A DNA stretch of 64,000 nucleotides from Terrisporobacter glycolicus ATCC 14880 = DSM 1288 (GCF_036812735.1 NZ_CP117523.1:434001-498000), one strand, 5' to 3'. Counted from the stretch's first letter, positions 17,537 through 27,236 are shown. The notes: generated from the letters alone by a model not told the origin. Program-made: numbers and translations.

Positions 17537-18076
17537 ATGGACAGAAATTACTGGAAAGAATATTGGGATAATTACTACAACTTTATGGCTGTATATCTTA
17601 GAGAGGTACAAGAAGCATATCCAAATTCAGATATTAAAAGTGAATACACAGAAGTTGCTAACTTGTTTGAGCCTGCGATGCCTTTAGAAGAATATGAAAA
17701 TTATGAGCCATATGACAATGAAGGTGGTGAAAACAATCCAGAAGCAGATGACGATCCACCGTTTTTATTACCTGGTGGTGGGCCATCTGCTGCGCCATCT
17801 GCTGCACCTTCTGCATTTCCCGGTGGAGGACAAAATCCTCAACCTTTCATATCACCTGGTGGTGGACAATTCACTATAAATAACTGCAGAAGAATGGCAA
17901 TAGTTAGAATAGAAATGAGAAGAGGTTTTAGTCCTTCTAACTTCTTTATGATAGTAGACAGAGCTGACAACAGAAGTATTCAAGGATTTAGAATAGCTTG
18001 TGAAGGTAGCAGAATTAGATTTGTGCCAATGGCTGTAGAATATAGAAATATCAATCGTATTGAATGTGCATTCTAA
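17537..18076 (+). CDS. Uncharacterised protein with Gly/Pro/Ala-rich middle
   Basis: 179 residues with ribosome-binding site AAAAGGAG. The N-terminus is aromatic and acidic (RNYWKEYWDNYYNF, then EDDD-type stretch). The middle (about 75-115) is a low-complexity linker of PGGG and SAAPSA units. The C-terminal 65 residues form a compact basic beta domain (FTINNCRRMAIVRIEM, FRIACEGSRIRFVP). No signal peptide is visible. The architecture resembles small spore-coat or exosporium proteins, but this is only an impression. It is monocistronic. Confidence 0.55.
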   Translation: MDRNYWKEYWDNYYNFMAVYLREVQEAYPNSDIKSEYTEVANLFEPAMPLEEYENYEPYDNEGGENNPEADDDPPFLLPGGGPSAAPSAAPSAFPGGGQNPQPFISPGGGQFTINNCRRMAIVRIEMRRGFSPSNFFMIVDRADNRSIQGFRIACEGSRIRFVPMAVEYRNINRIECAF

Positions 18077-18168
18077 AATTAAACAATTTATACTGAAGAA
18101 AAAGATTTTATTTTAAATGCATTGTTAAGACATATGGGGGAGACAACTGAAGATATATAGAAAAATAA

Positions 18169-18204
18169 AAGGGAGACTATATATGATAAATATAGTTTCC
18201 CTTA
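18169..18204. terminator. Convergent hairpin
   Basis: Stem AAGGGAGACTATA / TATAGTTTCCCTT between two convergent genes. The T tract is weak on the plus strand; on the minus strand TTTTATTTTTC follows the hairpin. Confidence 0.55.
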
Positions 18205-18240
18205 TCGCATTCATGGTAGTTTTTATTTCAGAATAGTACA

Positions 18241-18915
18241 TTAATGTGCATCTAGGTTTTCTCTATAAGAGTTCATTACATCCTTAAACAATTGAGCAAC
18301 AGAAGGTGGTGTCCAAGTGATTGCATTTGCACCAGCATCTATAGTTCTTTTTATACTTTCCTCAGTAGGCCCACCTGTAGCTATTATAGGAAAATCAGGG
18401 TAAGCCTGTCTGATTTTTGAAACTATTCTAGGCGTATCAACAGAAGCTGAAACGTTGAAAATAGTAGCACCAGCATCTATTCTTGCTTGAATATCCGTAT
18501 CATCGTTTACAATAGTGACAACAACAGGTATGTCTAGTGAGTCAGATAAAGTCTTGACTACATCGTTTGTTGTTGGAGCATTAACAACTACTCCAATAGC
18601 ACCTTGTAATTCAGCATTGGTTCCTAAAACCACTGAACGAATTCCCTTTGTAAGACCTCCACCAACTCCTGCAAAAACTGGAATATCAGAAGCCATAATA
18701 ATGGATTGTGTAATTATTGGTTGAGGTGTAAATGGATATACAGCAATTACTGCATCTGCATTCACGTTTCTTATAATGGCCAAGTCAGTTGAAAAAACAA
18801 GGGATTTAATTCGTCTTCCGAAAATATTTATACCGCTGCATTCTCTAATGACTTCAGGAACACGCAAGAATGATTTTCTAAGTGTACCGTCTATTGATTT
18901 TGGTCTTTGCTTCAT
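18241..18915 (-). CDS. TIM-barrel protein of unknown substrate
   Basis: 224 residues on the minus strand with AAGGAGG 8 nt before ATG. The repeating strand-helix pattern and glycine-rich loops (PVFAGVGGGLTKGI, IVNDDTDIQARIDAGATIF, FPIIATGGPTEESIKRTI, DAGANAITWTPP) indicate a (beta/alpha)8 barrel with a phosphate-binding C-terminal loop, as in IGPS/IMPDH/NanE-type enzymes. Homologues are often labelled simply 'hydrolase' in clostridial genomes, without evidence. The gene is alone; its promoter lies in the region shared with the divergent riboswitch-controlled gene. Confidence 0.65.
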   Translation of the reverse strand: MKQRPKSIDGTLRKSFLRVPEVIRECSGINIFGRRIKSLVFSTDLAIIRNVNADAVIAVYPFTPQPIITQSIIMASDIPVFAGVGGGLTKGIRSVVLGTNAELQGAIGVVVNAPTTNDVVKTLSDSLDIPVVVTIVNDDTDIQARIDAGATIFNVSASVDTPRIVSKIRQAYPDFPIIATGGPTEESIKRTIDAGANAITWTPPSVAQLFKDVMNSYRENLDAH

Positions 18916-19282
18916 AGATAAAAGCCTCCTTAAAAATTTTGTATTTATAATATTTGTGCATTTGATTTTAAAGTTTATTTAAAACATTTTTATATTTAAT
19001 TATAAATCAGAAGCCTTAAATTTCCTATATTTTTATTGTTAAATATTATAAAATTTCAAAATGTGGGTAAAAGTAATTGTAATTAGCTACCATAATTTAG
19101 ATTATTGAAATCATTACAAATAGAGAATATGGTTGAAATTAAAGTAAAACTTATTTATGAAGCATAGAGTTACTAAAATCCTATGAAAACAAGTTCCAAG
19201 CATACTAATTTTTTATTTTGATAGAAAGATTTTTTTCTAGTTTTAAAAAAGTATCTAAATGGAAAAAAATAGATTACATTAA

Positions 19283-19311
19283 TTGACAAAATGTGATATA
19301 TATATTAAAAT
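19283..19311 (+). promoter_or_regulatory. Promoter of the riboswitch leader
   Basis: TTGACA at 19283-19288 and TAAAAT at 19306-19311 with a 17-bp spacer. Transcription would start near 19318, about 13 nt before the riboswitch. Confidence 0.7.
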
Positions 19312-19330
19312 TTTATTAAAATTTTAATAT

Positions 19331-19401
19331 GGCAAACTTAAGGAAACTTAGGGACGCAAAGCTATAGGGGCTAAGGTTTATAACTATGTCAGCCAGTTGC
19401 C
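19331..19401 (+). ncRNA. Cyclic di-GMP-I (GEMM-I) riboswitch
   Basis: P1 pairs GGCAA (19331) with TTGCC (19397-19401). The P2 hairpin has the GAAA tetraloop (AACTTAAGGAAACTTAGG), followed by the invariant GGGACGCAAAGC joining segment. The P3 hairpin carries the tetraloop-receptor-like GGGGCTAAGG ... GTCAGCC. These are the defining features of the c-di-GMP-I class. It lies between a consensus promoter and a terminator in front of a giant secreted peptidase/adhesin, so c-di-GMP (the sessile-state second messenger) controls expression by transcription termination. The GAGTAC just after P1 could pair with the left arm of the terminator and act as antiterminator, but whether the switch is ON or OFF cannot be decided by eye. 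Confidence 0.92.
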
Positions 19402-19479
19402 AAAGAGTACATTACACTTTTTGTTTTAATGTTATTTATTAGTATTAGTGCTTATATTTATATGAAAATACTAATTTAG

Positions 19480-19508
19480 AAAGTTACTCTTTTTGAGTAA
19501 CTTTTTTT
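19480..19508 (+). terminator. Riboswitch expression-platform terminator
   Basis: 10-bp perfect stem AAAGTTACTC / GAGTAACTTT with loop TTTTT and a long T run, 79 nt downstream of the aptamer and 85 nt before the ATG. A separate stem, ATTAGTATT / AATACTAAT, lies between aptamer and terminator. Confidence 0.85.
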
Positions 19509-19592
19509 ATTTTATAAATAATTTTTATTTTTCAACATATAAAATAGGCAAGTTTAATGTACCTCTTGGGGGGATTAATCAGGAGGATAAAA

Positions 19593-22500
19593 ATGCATAA
19601 AAAAAAGATAGTAGCAGTCACGGTGGTGGTAATGATTTCAAACTTTTTATCAAATACTACAAGTGTTTTAGCACAAGAATTACAAAATAAAAGTGTAGTT
19701 CAAAGCACATCAACAAAAGTTAATCAAGAAATCCAATCGACTAAGGCTCAAGTAAGTAGATTTAATTTACTTAATAGTAGTTATTTAAAAGAGTATAATG
19801 AATCTTTTAAATTAGACAATTCAAAGATAATTTCAATAACTAATAATGGGGGAAAGTATGGCTCATCAGTAATTTCTAATGCTATAGATGATAATATGAG
19901 TACTCATTGGGAGACTGGCAAAGTTAATAGTTCAGATTTTGAAAATGAGGTAGTATTCACATTAGATCAGGTTACAAGTTTAAATAGGATAGTATATGGA
20001 GCAAGACAAGATGGGGCCAAGGGAAAAGGTTTTGCTGAGGAATTTGAAATATATGCTTCACTTACAGATGATGGTGATGATTTTAATTTAGTAAGTTATG
20101 GGGAGTATAAAGAATCTACTAGAGACATTGTTGAAATAAAATTTGCCCCAACTAAGTTTAAAAGGATAAAATTTAAATTTAAAAAGGCAAACCAAAATTG
20201 GGCTTCAGCTTCAGAATTTATGTTTTATAAGGAAGATGAAATAAGTGATAAAATGAATAGATTATTTACAGATAGTACTATGAATGCTGTAAGTGAAGAG
20301 TTTAATACTGTGGAAAAGATAGAAGCTTTAGAAAATAAGGTAAGAAATCACGTTCTTTATAATGAATTTAAAGAAGATCTAAGTAATGCAAAAATATTAA
20401 TTCAAAAGGAGTCTAATATAAAAAGCCATAAGGCTCAAATTCAAAAATTTCAAAAGGACAATGGAAAATATGAGGAGAATTATAATAATACATTCAAAAT
20501 AGATAACTCAGAAATAGAAAAAATAAGTAGTAATGATGGTTCTACTGCCGAAGCTTTAATGAAAGCTATTGATGATAATATTAAAACATACTGGTCATCT
20601 AGAAAAGTAAATACTGATGATTTCAAAAATGAAATAATTGTGCAGTTAAAAGAGACTACAGTTTTAGATAGATTAATATATGGGGGTACCCCAGGCTGGC
20701 AAAAAGGATATGCAGAAGAATTTGAAATATATGCTTCAAAGACTACCAAAGGAGATACATTCAAGCTTGTAGCTACAGGGGAGCAATCACCAAGTCATGA
20801 TATAAAAGAAATAACTTTCAAGCCAACTGAATTTAAAAGAATAAAGTTTGTATTTAAGAGAGGTAACTTGAATCAATCAGCATTATCTGTATTTTGGTTA
20901 TATAAAGAAGATAAATTATCTAAAACTATAAATAATATATTTACAGATGGAACGATGGTTAAGTTAAAAGATGAATACAATAATATGGACATAATAAATA
21001 ACTTAGGAAAAGAAGTTAATAATCATCCTCTAAAGGATCAATTAATGCTTGCTATAGATTTAGCTAAAGAAATCTTACAAGGTGATAAAGACTATTTAGA
21101 TAGAATTTTTACAGTAAAGCAAAATGGTGATACACATTCAAAGGGAAAAGACACTTTACTTATGTCAAGTTTTGGGAATGATTTTCAATCAACTGGTATA
21201 GTAGCAAAACCAGAAGAAGTATTTAATATATTTGTTGAAGGGGAAGATAATAAACCATTACCAATAATAGTATTTTCACAACAAGAAGGTCACTATGGAA
21301 ATTGGAAAAGAGAATATCAATTAAAAAAAGGTATGAATACCATAGTAGTGCCTGAAATTTATAGTGACGGATGGGAAAGGAAGAGTGCTAAAGGTGGTGC
21401 AGTATATTTAGTAAATAAGTATACTGAAGATCAACAAGGTAAGGCACCAGTAGTTCGTATAGATGGAGGAGAAAAATTCCCATTGTTTAATACAGGAGAT
21501 AATCAAGAAGAATTCTTGAATGAGTTAAAAGAATATAAGAAGAAGCTAGATAAAAATCCAGATACAATGGTAGATATATTTGAGTTTAATACAAAAAGAT
21601 TAATGCTTACAGGAACAACAAAAGCAGCATATAAGGTATATGTAAATGAAGGTGTTAATATTGAAAAAAGTATTGATATTTGGAATAAGAAAATAGAAGA
21701 AGCTATCGCATTTGCAGGGTTAAAAGATGATGAAAGTGATCCAACAAATGACGCTACAAATATTAGAGCTGCAATAAGATTAATGCAACCATATGGAGGA
21801 GCATATGCAGCATCTGACCATGTAGGTGTTCAAAGGCATATACAAGAAATAATTCTAAGAATTGATAAAAATAGTATTAATAGTATTATATGGGGAACAA
21901 TGCATGAAATTGGACATCAAATGGATATAGACCCTAGAGCATGGGGTGAAATAACCAATAACATGTGGGCAAACTATGCATCAATAAAGAATGGAAAGTC
22001 GGATGGAGTTCCTTATAATAGCATATATAGTATGCTAGGCCCTGAAGAGTCTTTAAAAGGATTTGATGACTTTGATTATGGTCAAAAATTAGCAATGTTT
22101 TGGCAATTACAGTTAAAGAAAGATACTTATTGGACAGAGCTAGAATCTATGTATAGAAAAAGAAGACCTGCTCCAGAAGACTATCAAGAGAAGAAGGATA
22201 TACTTGCAACTTATTCTTCAGAGATTATAGGTGTAAACCTAAGCCATTACTTTGAAAAGTATGGATTTACTTTATCTGAAAAGTGTAAAAATGATTTAAA
22301 GAGATTACCTAACTCAAATGAAAAAATATGGTATTTAAATACTAAAGCAATGAGCTATACAGGTAATGGATTTGTTAACAAAGACACAGGATTAGAAGTT
22401 TCGTTGTCTAAATTAGACTCTGGTATAAAGCTAAGTATGAATATTAAGGAAGAAATGAAAGAGGACTTACTTGGTTATGAAATACTTAAAAATGGAAGAG

Positions 22501-25199
22501 TAATAGGGTTCACTTCAGGTAATAGTTATATAGATACTAATGTAAGTAATGATGAAAATATTCAGTATGAGATAATTCCTTATTCTATTAATTTAAAAAC
22601 TGGAAATAAACTTGAAATAAATTCATTTAAACCAAGCATAAGTATACAACAAAATTCATTGATTCTAGGACTTAGACAAGATTTTAATCCAATGGATTAT
22701 GTTAAAGTACTTAATCATAGAGGAGAGAATATAACATCAAAAGTTAAAGTTGAAAATAATGTAAATACTAGCAAGCAAGGTATATATGAAGTTAAATATA
22801 TAATAAATGATGAAGGAATAACTACAGAAAAAGTATTAAAAGTTGAGGTAGTAAGTGAATATGACTATTTATCAGATAGTGAATGGAAATCTGTAACGAC
22901 TCAATGGGGTAATCCAAGAAGAAATACTAACATAAAAGGTAGAGTAAATGGAGATATAAAAACGTTTGAAAAAGGTTTTGGAATACATGCAAATGGTAAA
23001 ATAACATATGATTTATCAGGGAAAGATTATGATAACTTTGAAGCTTTACTTGGAGTTGATATGTCAGTACAATCAAACAATAATTCTAGTATAACATTCA
23101 AGGTAGTAGGAGATGACAAAACTTTAGCAACTACAAATGTTATTAAATATGTGGATAATATGACTTATATAAATGTTCCAGTTAAAGGAGTAAATAAATT
23201 AGTAATAGAAGTTAATGATGGAGGAAATGGGAATACATTAGATCATGGTGTTGTAGCCAATCCTAAACTGACAACAAATAATGCTAAGCCTAAAATTAAT
23301 GTAGATAATAAAGCTTTAAAAATTGGCGACAACTTTAATATAATGGAAAATGTAACTGCAACAGACGTTGAAGATGGAGATATAACATCTAGAATTAAAA
23401 TTAAATCAAATAATTTTGAAAAAAATAAAGTAGGAAGATTTGAAGTTGTATATCAAGTAACTGATTCAGGAGACAATGTAACGACTAAAAAAGTATTTGT
23501 TACCGTATCACAAGATTATACAGTTAAGAAATCTAAGTTTAGTAATTTTGAAAACCTACAACAATATAATGAAAAATTTAAGTTACCCATACAATCTGTA
23601 AGTAATAATGCAGGGAATTATGGAAGTAGCGTAATAAGAAATGTTATAGATGGAAATATAAACACTCACTGGGAAACAAATAAACCAAATAGTGGATCAT
23701 TTAAAAATGAAGTGATATTTAATTTAGGTGAAATTAAAGAAATAAGTAAAATGGCATATGCTTCAAGACGTGATGCAGGCGGTAAAGGATTTGCACATAT
23801 GTTTGAAATATATGCATCAGATGAAGCAGAAGGTGATGACTTCTATTTAGTAGGAGAAGGAACTTATAGAGATAGAACTACTGATGTTGTAGAGTTTAAC
23901 CTAGATAAGGTTAGTGCAAGAAGAATTAAGTTTAAGTTTGTAGAAGCTAATCAAGGATGGGCAAGTTTAGGTGAAGTAGCCTTTTATAAAGAAGATAAAT
24001 TAGCTAATAAAATAGAAAAAGATTTATTTACAGATAATAGCAAGACTAAAGTATCTGAAAAATATAATACCTTAGAGAAAGTAGAGGCGTTAAGAGAAGA
24101 AGTAAAAAATCATCTAGCATATGAATTATTTAAAGCTGACTTAAATAAAGCGGAAGAAATAATAAGGGCAAAATTTCCTACTTTAAATGTTGAAGAAACT
24201 TCTTTTGTTAAACTAAATAGTGACTTTGATTTAATGAGTAGTGTAGTTGCAAATGACAAAGAAGATGGTAATATAACTTCAAGTGTTAAGGTAAATACTG
24301 ATGGATTCACTACAAATAAAGCAGGAGAATACACTTTAACTTATAATGTAAGTGATAGTGATTCAAATATAATAACAAAAAAAAGAAAAGTAATAGTTTA
24401 TAGCCAAGTTAGATATTTATCTGATATAGATTGGAAATCAGCAGTTTCTGGTTGGAAAAGTGTGGTTAAAGATACAGCAGTAGCTTCAAGTAATAAAATA
24501 AAACTTAATGTAAAGGGTACTGTTAAAGAATTTGATAAAGGTATAGGCGCTGCTACAAATGCAGAAATAATCTATAATTTGGATGGAAATTATAGTTATT
24601 TTACAACTTACTTAGGTACAGATAAAAATTATAACGATAATAGAACTAGTATAATATTTAAAATATTTGCAGATGGAAAAGAAGTCTATACTTCAGATAT
24701 AATAAGAAAAGATTCTAAAGCAGGGTTTGTAAATTTAAACGTAACTGGGGTGAAAGAACTTAAGTTAGTAGCAAATGATGCAGGTGATGGAGGTCTTGGA
24801 GACTTTACATCTTGGGCAGATACTAAGGTTTACTCTACAAAGTCAAATTCCCAATTAACTATGCATAAACCAGTACCTGATGAAGCTGAAGAATCAATAA
24901 ATTTAAATGAAATAGTAAATATAAAAGATAAACATATTAAATCAAGTATAAAGAAAGAGCTTAATTTAACTAGTGATACTATAACAGTTGGGGATATGCA
25001 AAACCTTACTATGTTAACTGTTCAAAGGGCTAAAAGTCTAGAAGGGTTACAGTATGCCAAAAATTTAAAATCATTAAATATAGAATATAATGAAATAAAT
25101 GATTTATCACCACTTAAAAATCTTAAAAAATTAACAGATTTAAATTCAAATCCTCAGATAATATCAGCAGGAAATATTGTTGAAAAGAAAAAGGAATAA
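19593..25199 (+). CDS. Giant secreted M60-family zinc metallopeptidase with carbohydrate-binding modules
   Basis: 1868 residues from ATG 19593, with AGGAGG 7 nt upstream; an upstream ATG at 19557 would add 12 unlikely residues. Order: signal peptide (1-29, ending VLAQ), F5/8C module (about 55-215), helical linker, second F5/8C (285-425), M60/enhancin-like domain (500-820) with zinc motif HEIGH at 771-775, an Ig-like domain, NPCBM-like module (1090-1230), DUF5011-type Ig domain, third F5/8C (1310-1470), another Ig domain, second NPCBM-like module (1608-1750), and the start of an internalin-like LRR segment (1770-1868). M60 peptidases cleave mucin-type glycoproteins and the modules bind host glycans, so a mucosal habitat is suggested. 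No sortase motif is present. Expression is governed by the c-di-GMP riboswitch. The 3' end is damaged (see 25184-25312). Confidence 0.93.
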   Translation: MHKKKIVAVTVVVMISNFLSNTTSVLAQELQNKSVVQSTSTKVNQEIQSTKAQVSRFNLLNSSYLKEYNESFKLDNSKIISITNNGGKYGSSVISNAIDDNMSTHWETGKVNSSDFENEVVFTLDQVTSLNRIVYGARQDGAKGKGFAEEFEIYASLTDDGDDFNLVSYGEYKESTRDIVEIKFAPTKFKRIKFKFKKANQNWASASEFMFYKEDEISDKMNRLFTDSTMNAVSEEFNTVEKIEALENKVRNHVLYNEFKEDLSNAKILIQKESNIKSHKAQIQKFQKDNGKYEENYNNTFKIDNSEIEKISSNDGSTAEALMKAIDDNIKTYWSSRKVNTDDFKNEIIVQLKETTVLDRLIYGGTPGWQKGYAEEFEIYASKTTKGDTFKLVATGEQSPSHDIKEITFKPTEFKRIKFVFKRGNLNQSALSVFWLYKEDKLSKTINNIFTDGTMVKLKDEYNNMDIINNLGKEVNNHPLKDQLMLAIDLAKEILQGDKDYLDRIFTVKQNGDTHSKGKDTLLMSSFGNDFQSTGIVAKPEEVFNIFVEGEDNKPLPIIVFSQQEGHYGNWKREYQLKKGMNTIVVPEIYSDGWERKSAKGGAVYLVNKYTEDQQGKAPVVRIDGGEKFPLFNTGDNQEEFLNELKEYKKKLDKNPDTMVDIFEFNTKRLMLTGTTKAAYKVYVNEGVNIEKSIDIWNKKIEEAIAFAGLKDDESDPTNDATNIRAAIRLMQPYGGAYAASDHVGVQRHIQEIILRIDKNSINSIIWGTMHEIGHQMDIDPRAWGEITNNMWANYASIKNGKSDGVPYNSIYSMLGPEESLKGFDDFDYGQKLAMFWQLQLKKDTYWTELESMYRKRRPAPEDYQEKKDILATYSSEIIGVNLSHYFEKYGFTLSEKCKNDLKRLPNSNEKIWYLNTKAMSYTGNGFVNKDTGLEVSLSKLDSGIKLSMNIKEEMKEDLLGYEILKNGRVIGFTSGNSYIDTNVSNDENIQYEIIPYSINLKTGNKLEINSFKPSISIQQNSLILGLRQDFNPMDYVKVLNHRGENITSKVKVENNVNTSKQGIYEVKYIINDEGITTEKVLKVEVVSEYDYLSDSEWKSVTTQWGNPRRNTNIKGRVNGDIKTFEKGFGIHANGKITYDLSGKDYDNFEALLGVDMSVQSNNNSSITFKVVGDDKTLATTNVIKYVDNMTYINVPVKGVNKLVIEVNDGGNGNTLDHGVVANPKLTTNNAKPKINVDNKALKIGDNFNIMENVTATDVEDGDITSRIKIKSNNFEKNKVGRFEVVYQVTDSGDNVTTKKVFVTVSQDYTVKKSKFSNFENLQQYNEKFKLPIQSVSNNAGNYGSSVIRNVIDGNINTHWETNKPNSGSFKNEVIFNLGEIKEISKMAYASRRDAGGKGFAHMFEIYASDEAEGDDFYLVGEGTYRDRTTDVVEFNLDKVSARRIKFKFVEANQGWASLGEVAFYKEDKLANKIEKDLFTDNSKTKVSEKYNTLEKVEALREEVKNHLAYELFKADLNKAEEIIRAKFPTLNVEETSFVKLNSDFDLMSSVVANDKEDGNITSSVKVNTDGFTTNKAGEYTLTYNVSDSDSNIITKKRKVIVYSQVRYLSDIDWKSAVSGWKSVVKDTAVASSNKIKLNVKGTVKEFDKGIGAATNAEIIYNLDGNYSYFTTYLGTDKNYNDNRTSIIFKIFADGKEVYTSDIIRKDSKAGFVNLNVTGVKELKLVANDAGDGGLGDFTSWADTKVYSTKSNSQLTMHKPVPDEAEESINLNEIVNIKDKHIKSSIKKELNLTSDTITVGDMQNLTMLTVQRAKSLEGLQYAKNLKSLNIEYNEINDLSPLKNLKKLTDLNSNPQIISAGNIVEKKKE

Positions 25200-25312
25200 T
25201 ATCATTTGATACTACATATTTTGATGAATATGTATATAGTGTATATATAGAATATGAAGATACAGATGACAACTATATAACACAAGCTATATTTATGTTT
25301 AATCCAAAATAG
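25184..25312 (+). pseudogene. Displaced C-terminal fragment of the M60 protein
   Basis: After the TAA at 25197, another frame stays open from 25184 to the TAG at 25310 and encodes GIISFDTTYFDEYVYSVYIE and further acidic residues ending in FNPK. This reads as the natural end of the LRR-linked terminal domain found in such proteins. It overlaps the A-rich stretch 25181-25193, so a one-base slip there would append it. The middle of the terminal domain also seems absent, pointing to a deletion plus frameshift. Confidence 0.55.
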
Positions 25313-25394
25313 AGTTAAATAAGTATTCGAGAATTATTATCTTACGGAACATATTATCATAAGGATTATTAGGGATAACAATAAGTAAAATAAA

Positions 25395-25438
25395 AAGTGC
25401 CTTAAAGTAGTAAATAAATTACTTAAGGCACTTTTTTA
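25395..25438 (+). terminator. Intrinsic terminator after M60 gene
   Basis: Stem AAGTGCCTTAAAGTAG / ATTACTTAAGGCACTT with six T. Confidence 0.85.
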
Positions 25439-25530
25439 GTGAAAGAACAAATCAGAATTATATATGTACTTCCTATTATTTAATAGAAAGTGATAAAATT
25501 GTATATATTAAGTGATGAGGAGAAATTTAT

Positions 25531-25962
25531 ATGATAAGAAATATAGAAAGTAAAGATATAGATAAAATAATGGCGATATGGTTAAAAAGTACTATTAAAG
25601 CCCATGATTTTATAGACGAAGGATACTGGAATAACAACTATAATACTGTAAAAAATGTATATATACCAATGTCAGACACGTTTGTGTATGAAGATAAAGA
25701 AAACATAAAAGGTTTTATAAGTATAATAAATAGTGAATTTATAGGCGCATTATTTGTTGGTATAGACTGTCAAGGAAATGGAGTAGGAAAAAAATTAATA
25801 GATTATGCAATGAATAAGTATAAAAAACTAAATTTAGCAGTATATAAGGATAACAAAAAGTCAGTAAATTTTTATATGAATAGAGGATTTAAGATAGTAA
25901 AAGAACAAAAAAATGAAGATTCAGGATGTACAGAATATATAATGGAAATGCATTATGATTAA
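25531..25962 (+). CDS. GNAT-family N-acetyltransferase
   Basis: 143 residues with a GAGGAG ribosome-binding site. It opens with the GNAT strand MIRNIESKDIDKIMAIW. The acetyl-CoA pyrophosphate loop is VGIDCQGNGVGKKLID (Q/R-x-x-G-x-G/A pattern, residues about 80-95), and the end NFYMNRGFKIVKE is the typical C-terminal motif. It resembles YjaB/YiaC-type small-molecule or protein acetyltransferases; the substrate is unknown. It shares a bidirectional terminator with the convergent minus-strand gene. Confidence 0.9.
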   Translation: MIRNIESKDIDKIMAIWLKSTIKAHDFIDEGYWNNNYNTVKNVYIPMSDTFVYEDKENIKGFISIINSEFIGALFVGIDCQGNGVGKKLIDYAMNKYKKLNLAVYKDNKKSVNFYMNRGFKIVKEQKNEDSGCTEYIMEMHYD

Positions 25963-26003
25963 AACTTATAACTCATAAAATTAGCAAGAGTGACTTTTAT
26001 TGT

Positions 26004-26035
26004 ATAAAAAACCACCTGATATACAGGTGGTTTAC
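26004..26035. terminator. Bidirectional terminator
   Basis: Stem AAACCACCTG / CAGGTGGTTT with a 5-nt loop, A run on the left and TTTA on the right; it lies between convergent genes. Confidence 0.85.
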
Positions 26036-26044
26036 ATAAAAACA

Positions 26045-26605
26045 TTAATTATAACAACAATGAGATTCACAGCAAGATTTATTTATTCTTTCTTCCCACC
26101 AACCAAAAGCAACAATAGCGCTATCCAATTCTATTGGTAAAAATCCACCAAGATAAACAAGAATACATGAATTTGGAGGTATAATTATTTGCCCCCCATC
26201 TATTACTGTTGTTGAAAATGCAGGAGCTATTCTAGAAAATATTGATACACCCTTAGACGGAGAATTAGTAACTATATCATTAAATTTTATTTCTCCATTT
26301 GGCTTAGGAGGTGGAGCAATAGTAACATTTGTACAGCTAACATAAGGACTAGGCTCGCTTTTTGGAGGAGTAGACCTAAGATAAATTTCTGCGGAAAGGT
26401 TTTTATCAGCAATATTTGTTACAGTTATAGCATTTAGATAAATATTTACATTTGATCTTCTTGGATTTACTAATGCTACTATAGCCTGGGAATCTGGCCC
26501 TGTTAATATTGGAGTTTGTCCTATAAAATAATGCCCTTTTTGAGATTGAGATAAAGGATATTCAATTGATATTTCTGTATTTAAATTTCCATCCTTTGAT
26601 AACAT
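26045..26605 (-). CDS. DUF6143-like protein
   Basis: 186 residues on the minus strand; ATG 26605 is preferred over the GTG at 26614, which overlaps the TTAGGTGAT ribosome-binding site. It has no signal peptide and is rich in beta strands. Segments GHYFIGQTPILTGPD, AIVALVNPRRSNVN, GVSIFSRIAPAFST and AFGWWEERI match my memory of the clostridial DUF6143 family. The C-terminus is a cysteine/histidine cluster (CCESHCCYN) that could bind metal or form disulfide cross-links, as in spore-coat proteins. Function is unknown. Confidence 0.65.
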   Translation of the reverse strand: MLSKDGNLNTEISIEYPLSQSQKGHYFIGQTPILTGPDSQAIVALVNPRRSNVNIYLNAITVTNIADKNLSAEIYLRSTPPKSEPSPYVSCTNVTIAPPPKPNGEIKFNDIVTNSPSKGVSIFSRIAPAFSTTVIDGGQIIIPPNSCILVYLGGFLPIELDSAIVAFGWWEERINKSCCESHCCYN

Positions 26606-26723
26606 AATAATCACCTAACTTATAAGTTTTGGAAATAAATATTCCCTATTATATAATATTCATAAAAATGAAAAAGGTTATAAAAATATACATTAAGCGA
26701 CTATAAACAGCAAATTTTATGAA

Positions 26724-27200
26724 CTAATTACTATTTAATTTTTTCTCCAAACCTTTAATTCTAACTAAAATCCTATTTTGAGTATGGTTTTTCATATAAA
26801 ACATATATACAATAAAAATTACAGGTAAAAGAACAATTGGAAGAATAATAAAACCATCCCAAAGAGTCATTATTATAAATCCAATAGTAAAAATAAGACC
26901 TAAAACAGTTCCAAAATTGATAAATAAACTATTTCTAAAACTTCCTGAAATAGAAGACGTAGACTCGTCCCCGAAGATTTCTCCTTCAAAAGAATATTCA
27001 TCTAAAACTGTCTTATGATAAGCGTAAGTTCCAGGTGTATTGTTGGTATACAACATAAACTTAACTTTATTATTAATTCTTCTACATAACAAATTCGTAT
27101 TAATAGATTTATCTGCATTTACAACTTTTAACTTATCTAGTTCACAGATTAGAGTATTTTTAGAACAATTAAAATTGAATATATGGTTATTTTTAGACAT
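26724..27200 (-). CDS. Small membrane protein of unknown function
   Basis: 158 residues on the minus strand with AGGGGGG 8 nt before ATG. The N-terminal half is soluble; two adjacent transmembrane helices follow (about 93-140: FGTVLGLIFTIGFIIMTL and FIILPIVLLPVIFIVYMF), then a basic tail. The family is not recognised. It follows the MerR gene by 36 bp on the same strand, so the two may be co-transcribed; a role in the drug/stress response controlled by MerR is possible. Confidence 0.65.
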   Translation of the reverse strand: MSKNNHIFNFNCSKNTLICELDKLKVVNADKSINTNLLCRRINNKVKFMLYTNNTPGTYAYHKTVLDEYSFEGEIFGDESTSSISGSFRNSLFINFGTVLGLIFTIGFIIMTLWDGFIILPIVLLPVIFIVYMFYMKNHTQNRILVRIKGLEKKLNSN

Positions 27201-27236
27201 AAGTTATCCCCCCTAATATTAAACATTTTATAAAAA

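Noticed and set aside
18515-18982. Plus-strand frames over the TIM-barrel gene.
   Set aside because: They are antisense shadows without ribosome-binding sites; the minus-strand gene has coherent motifs.
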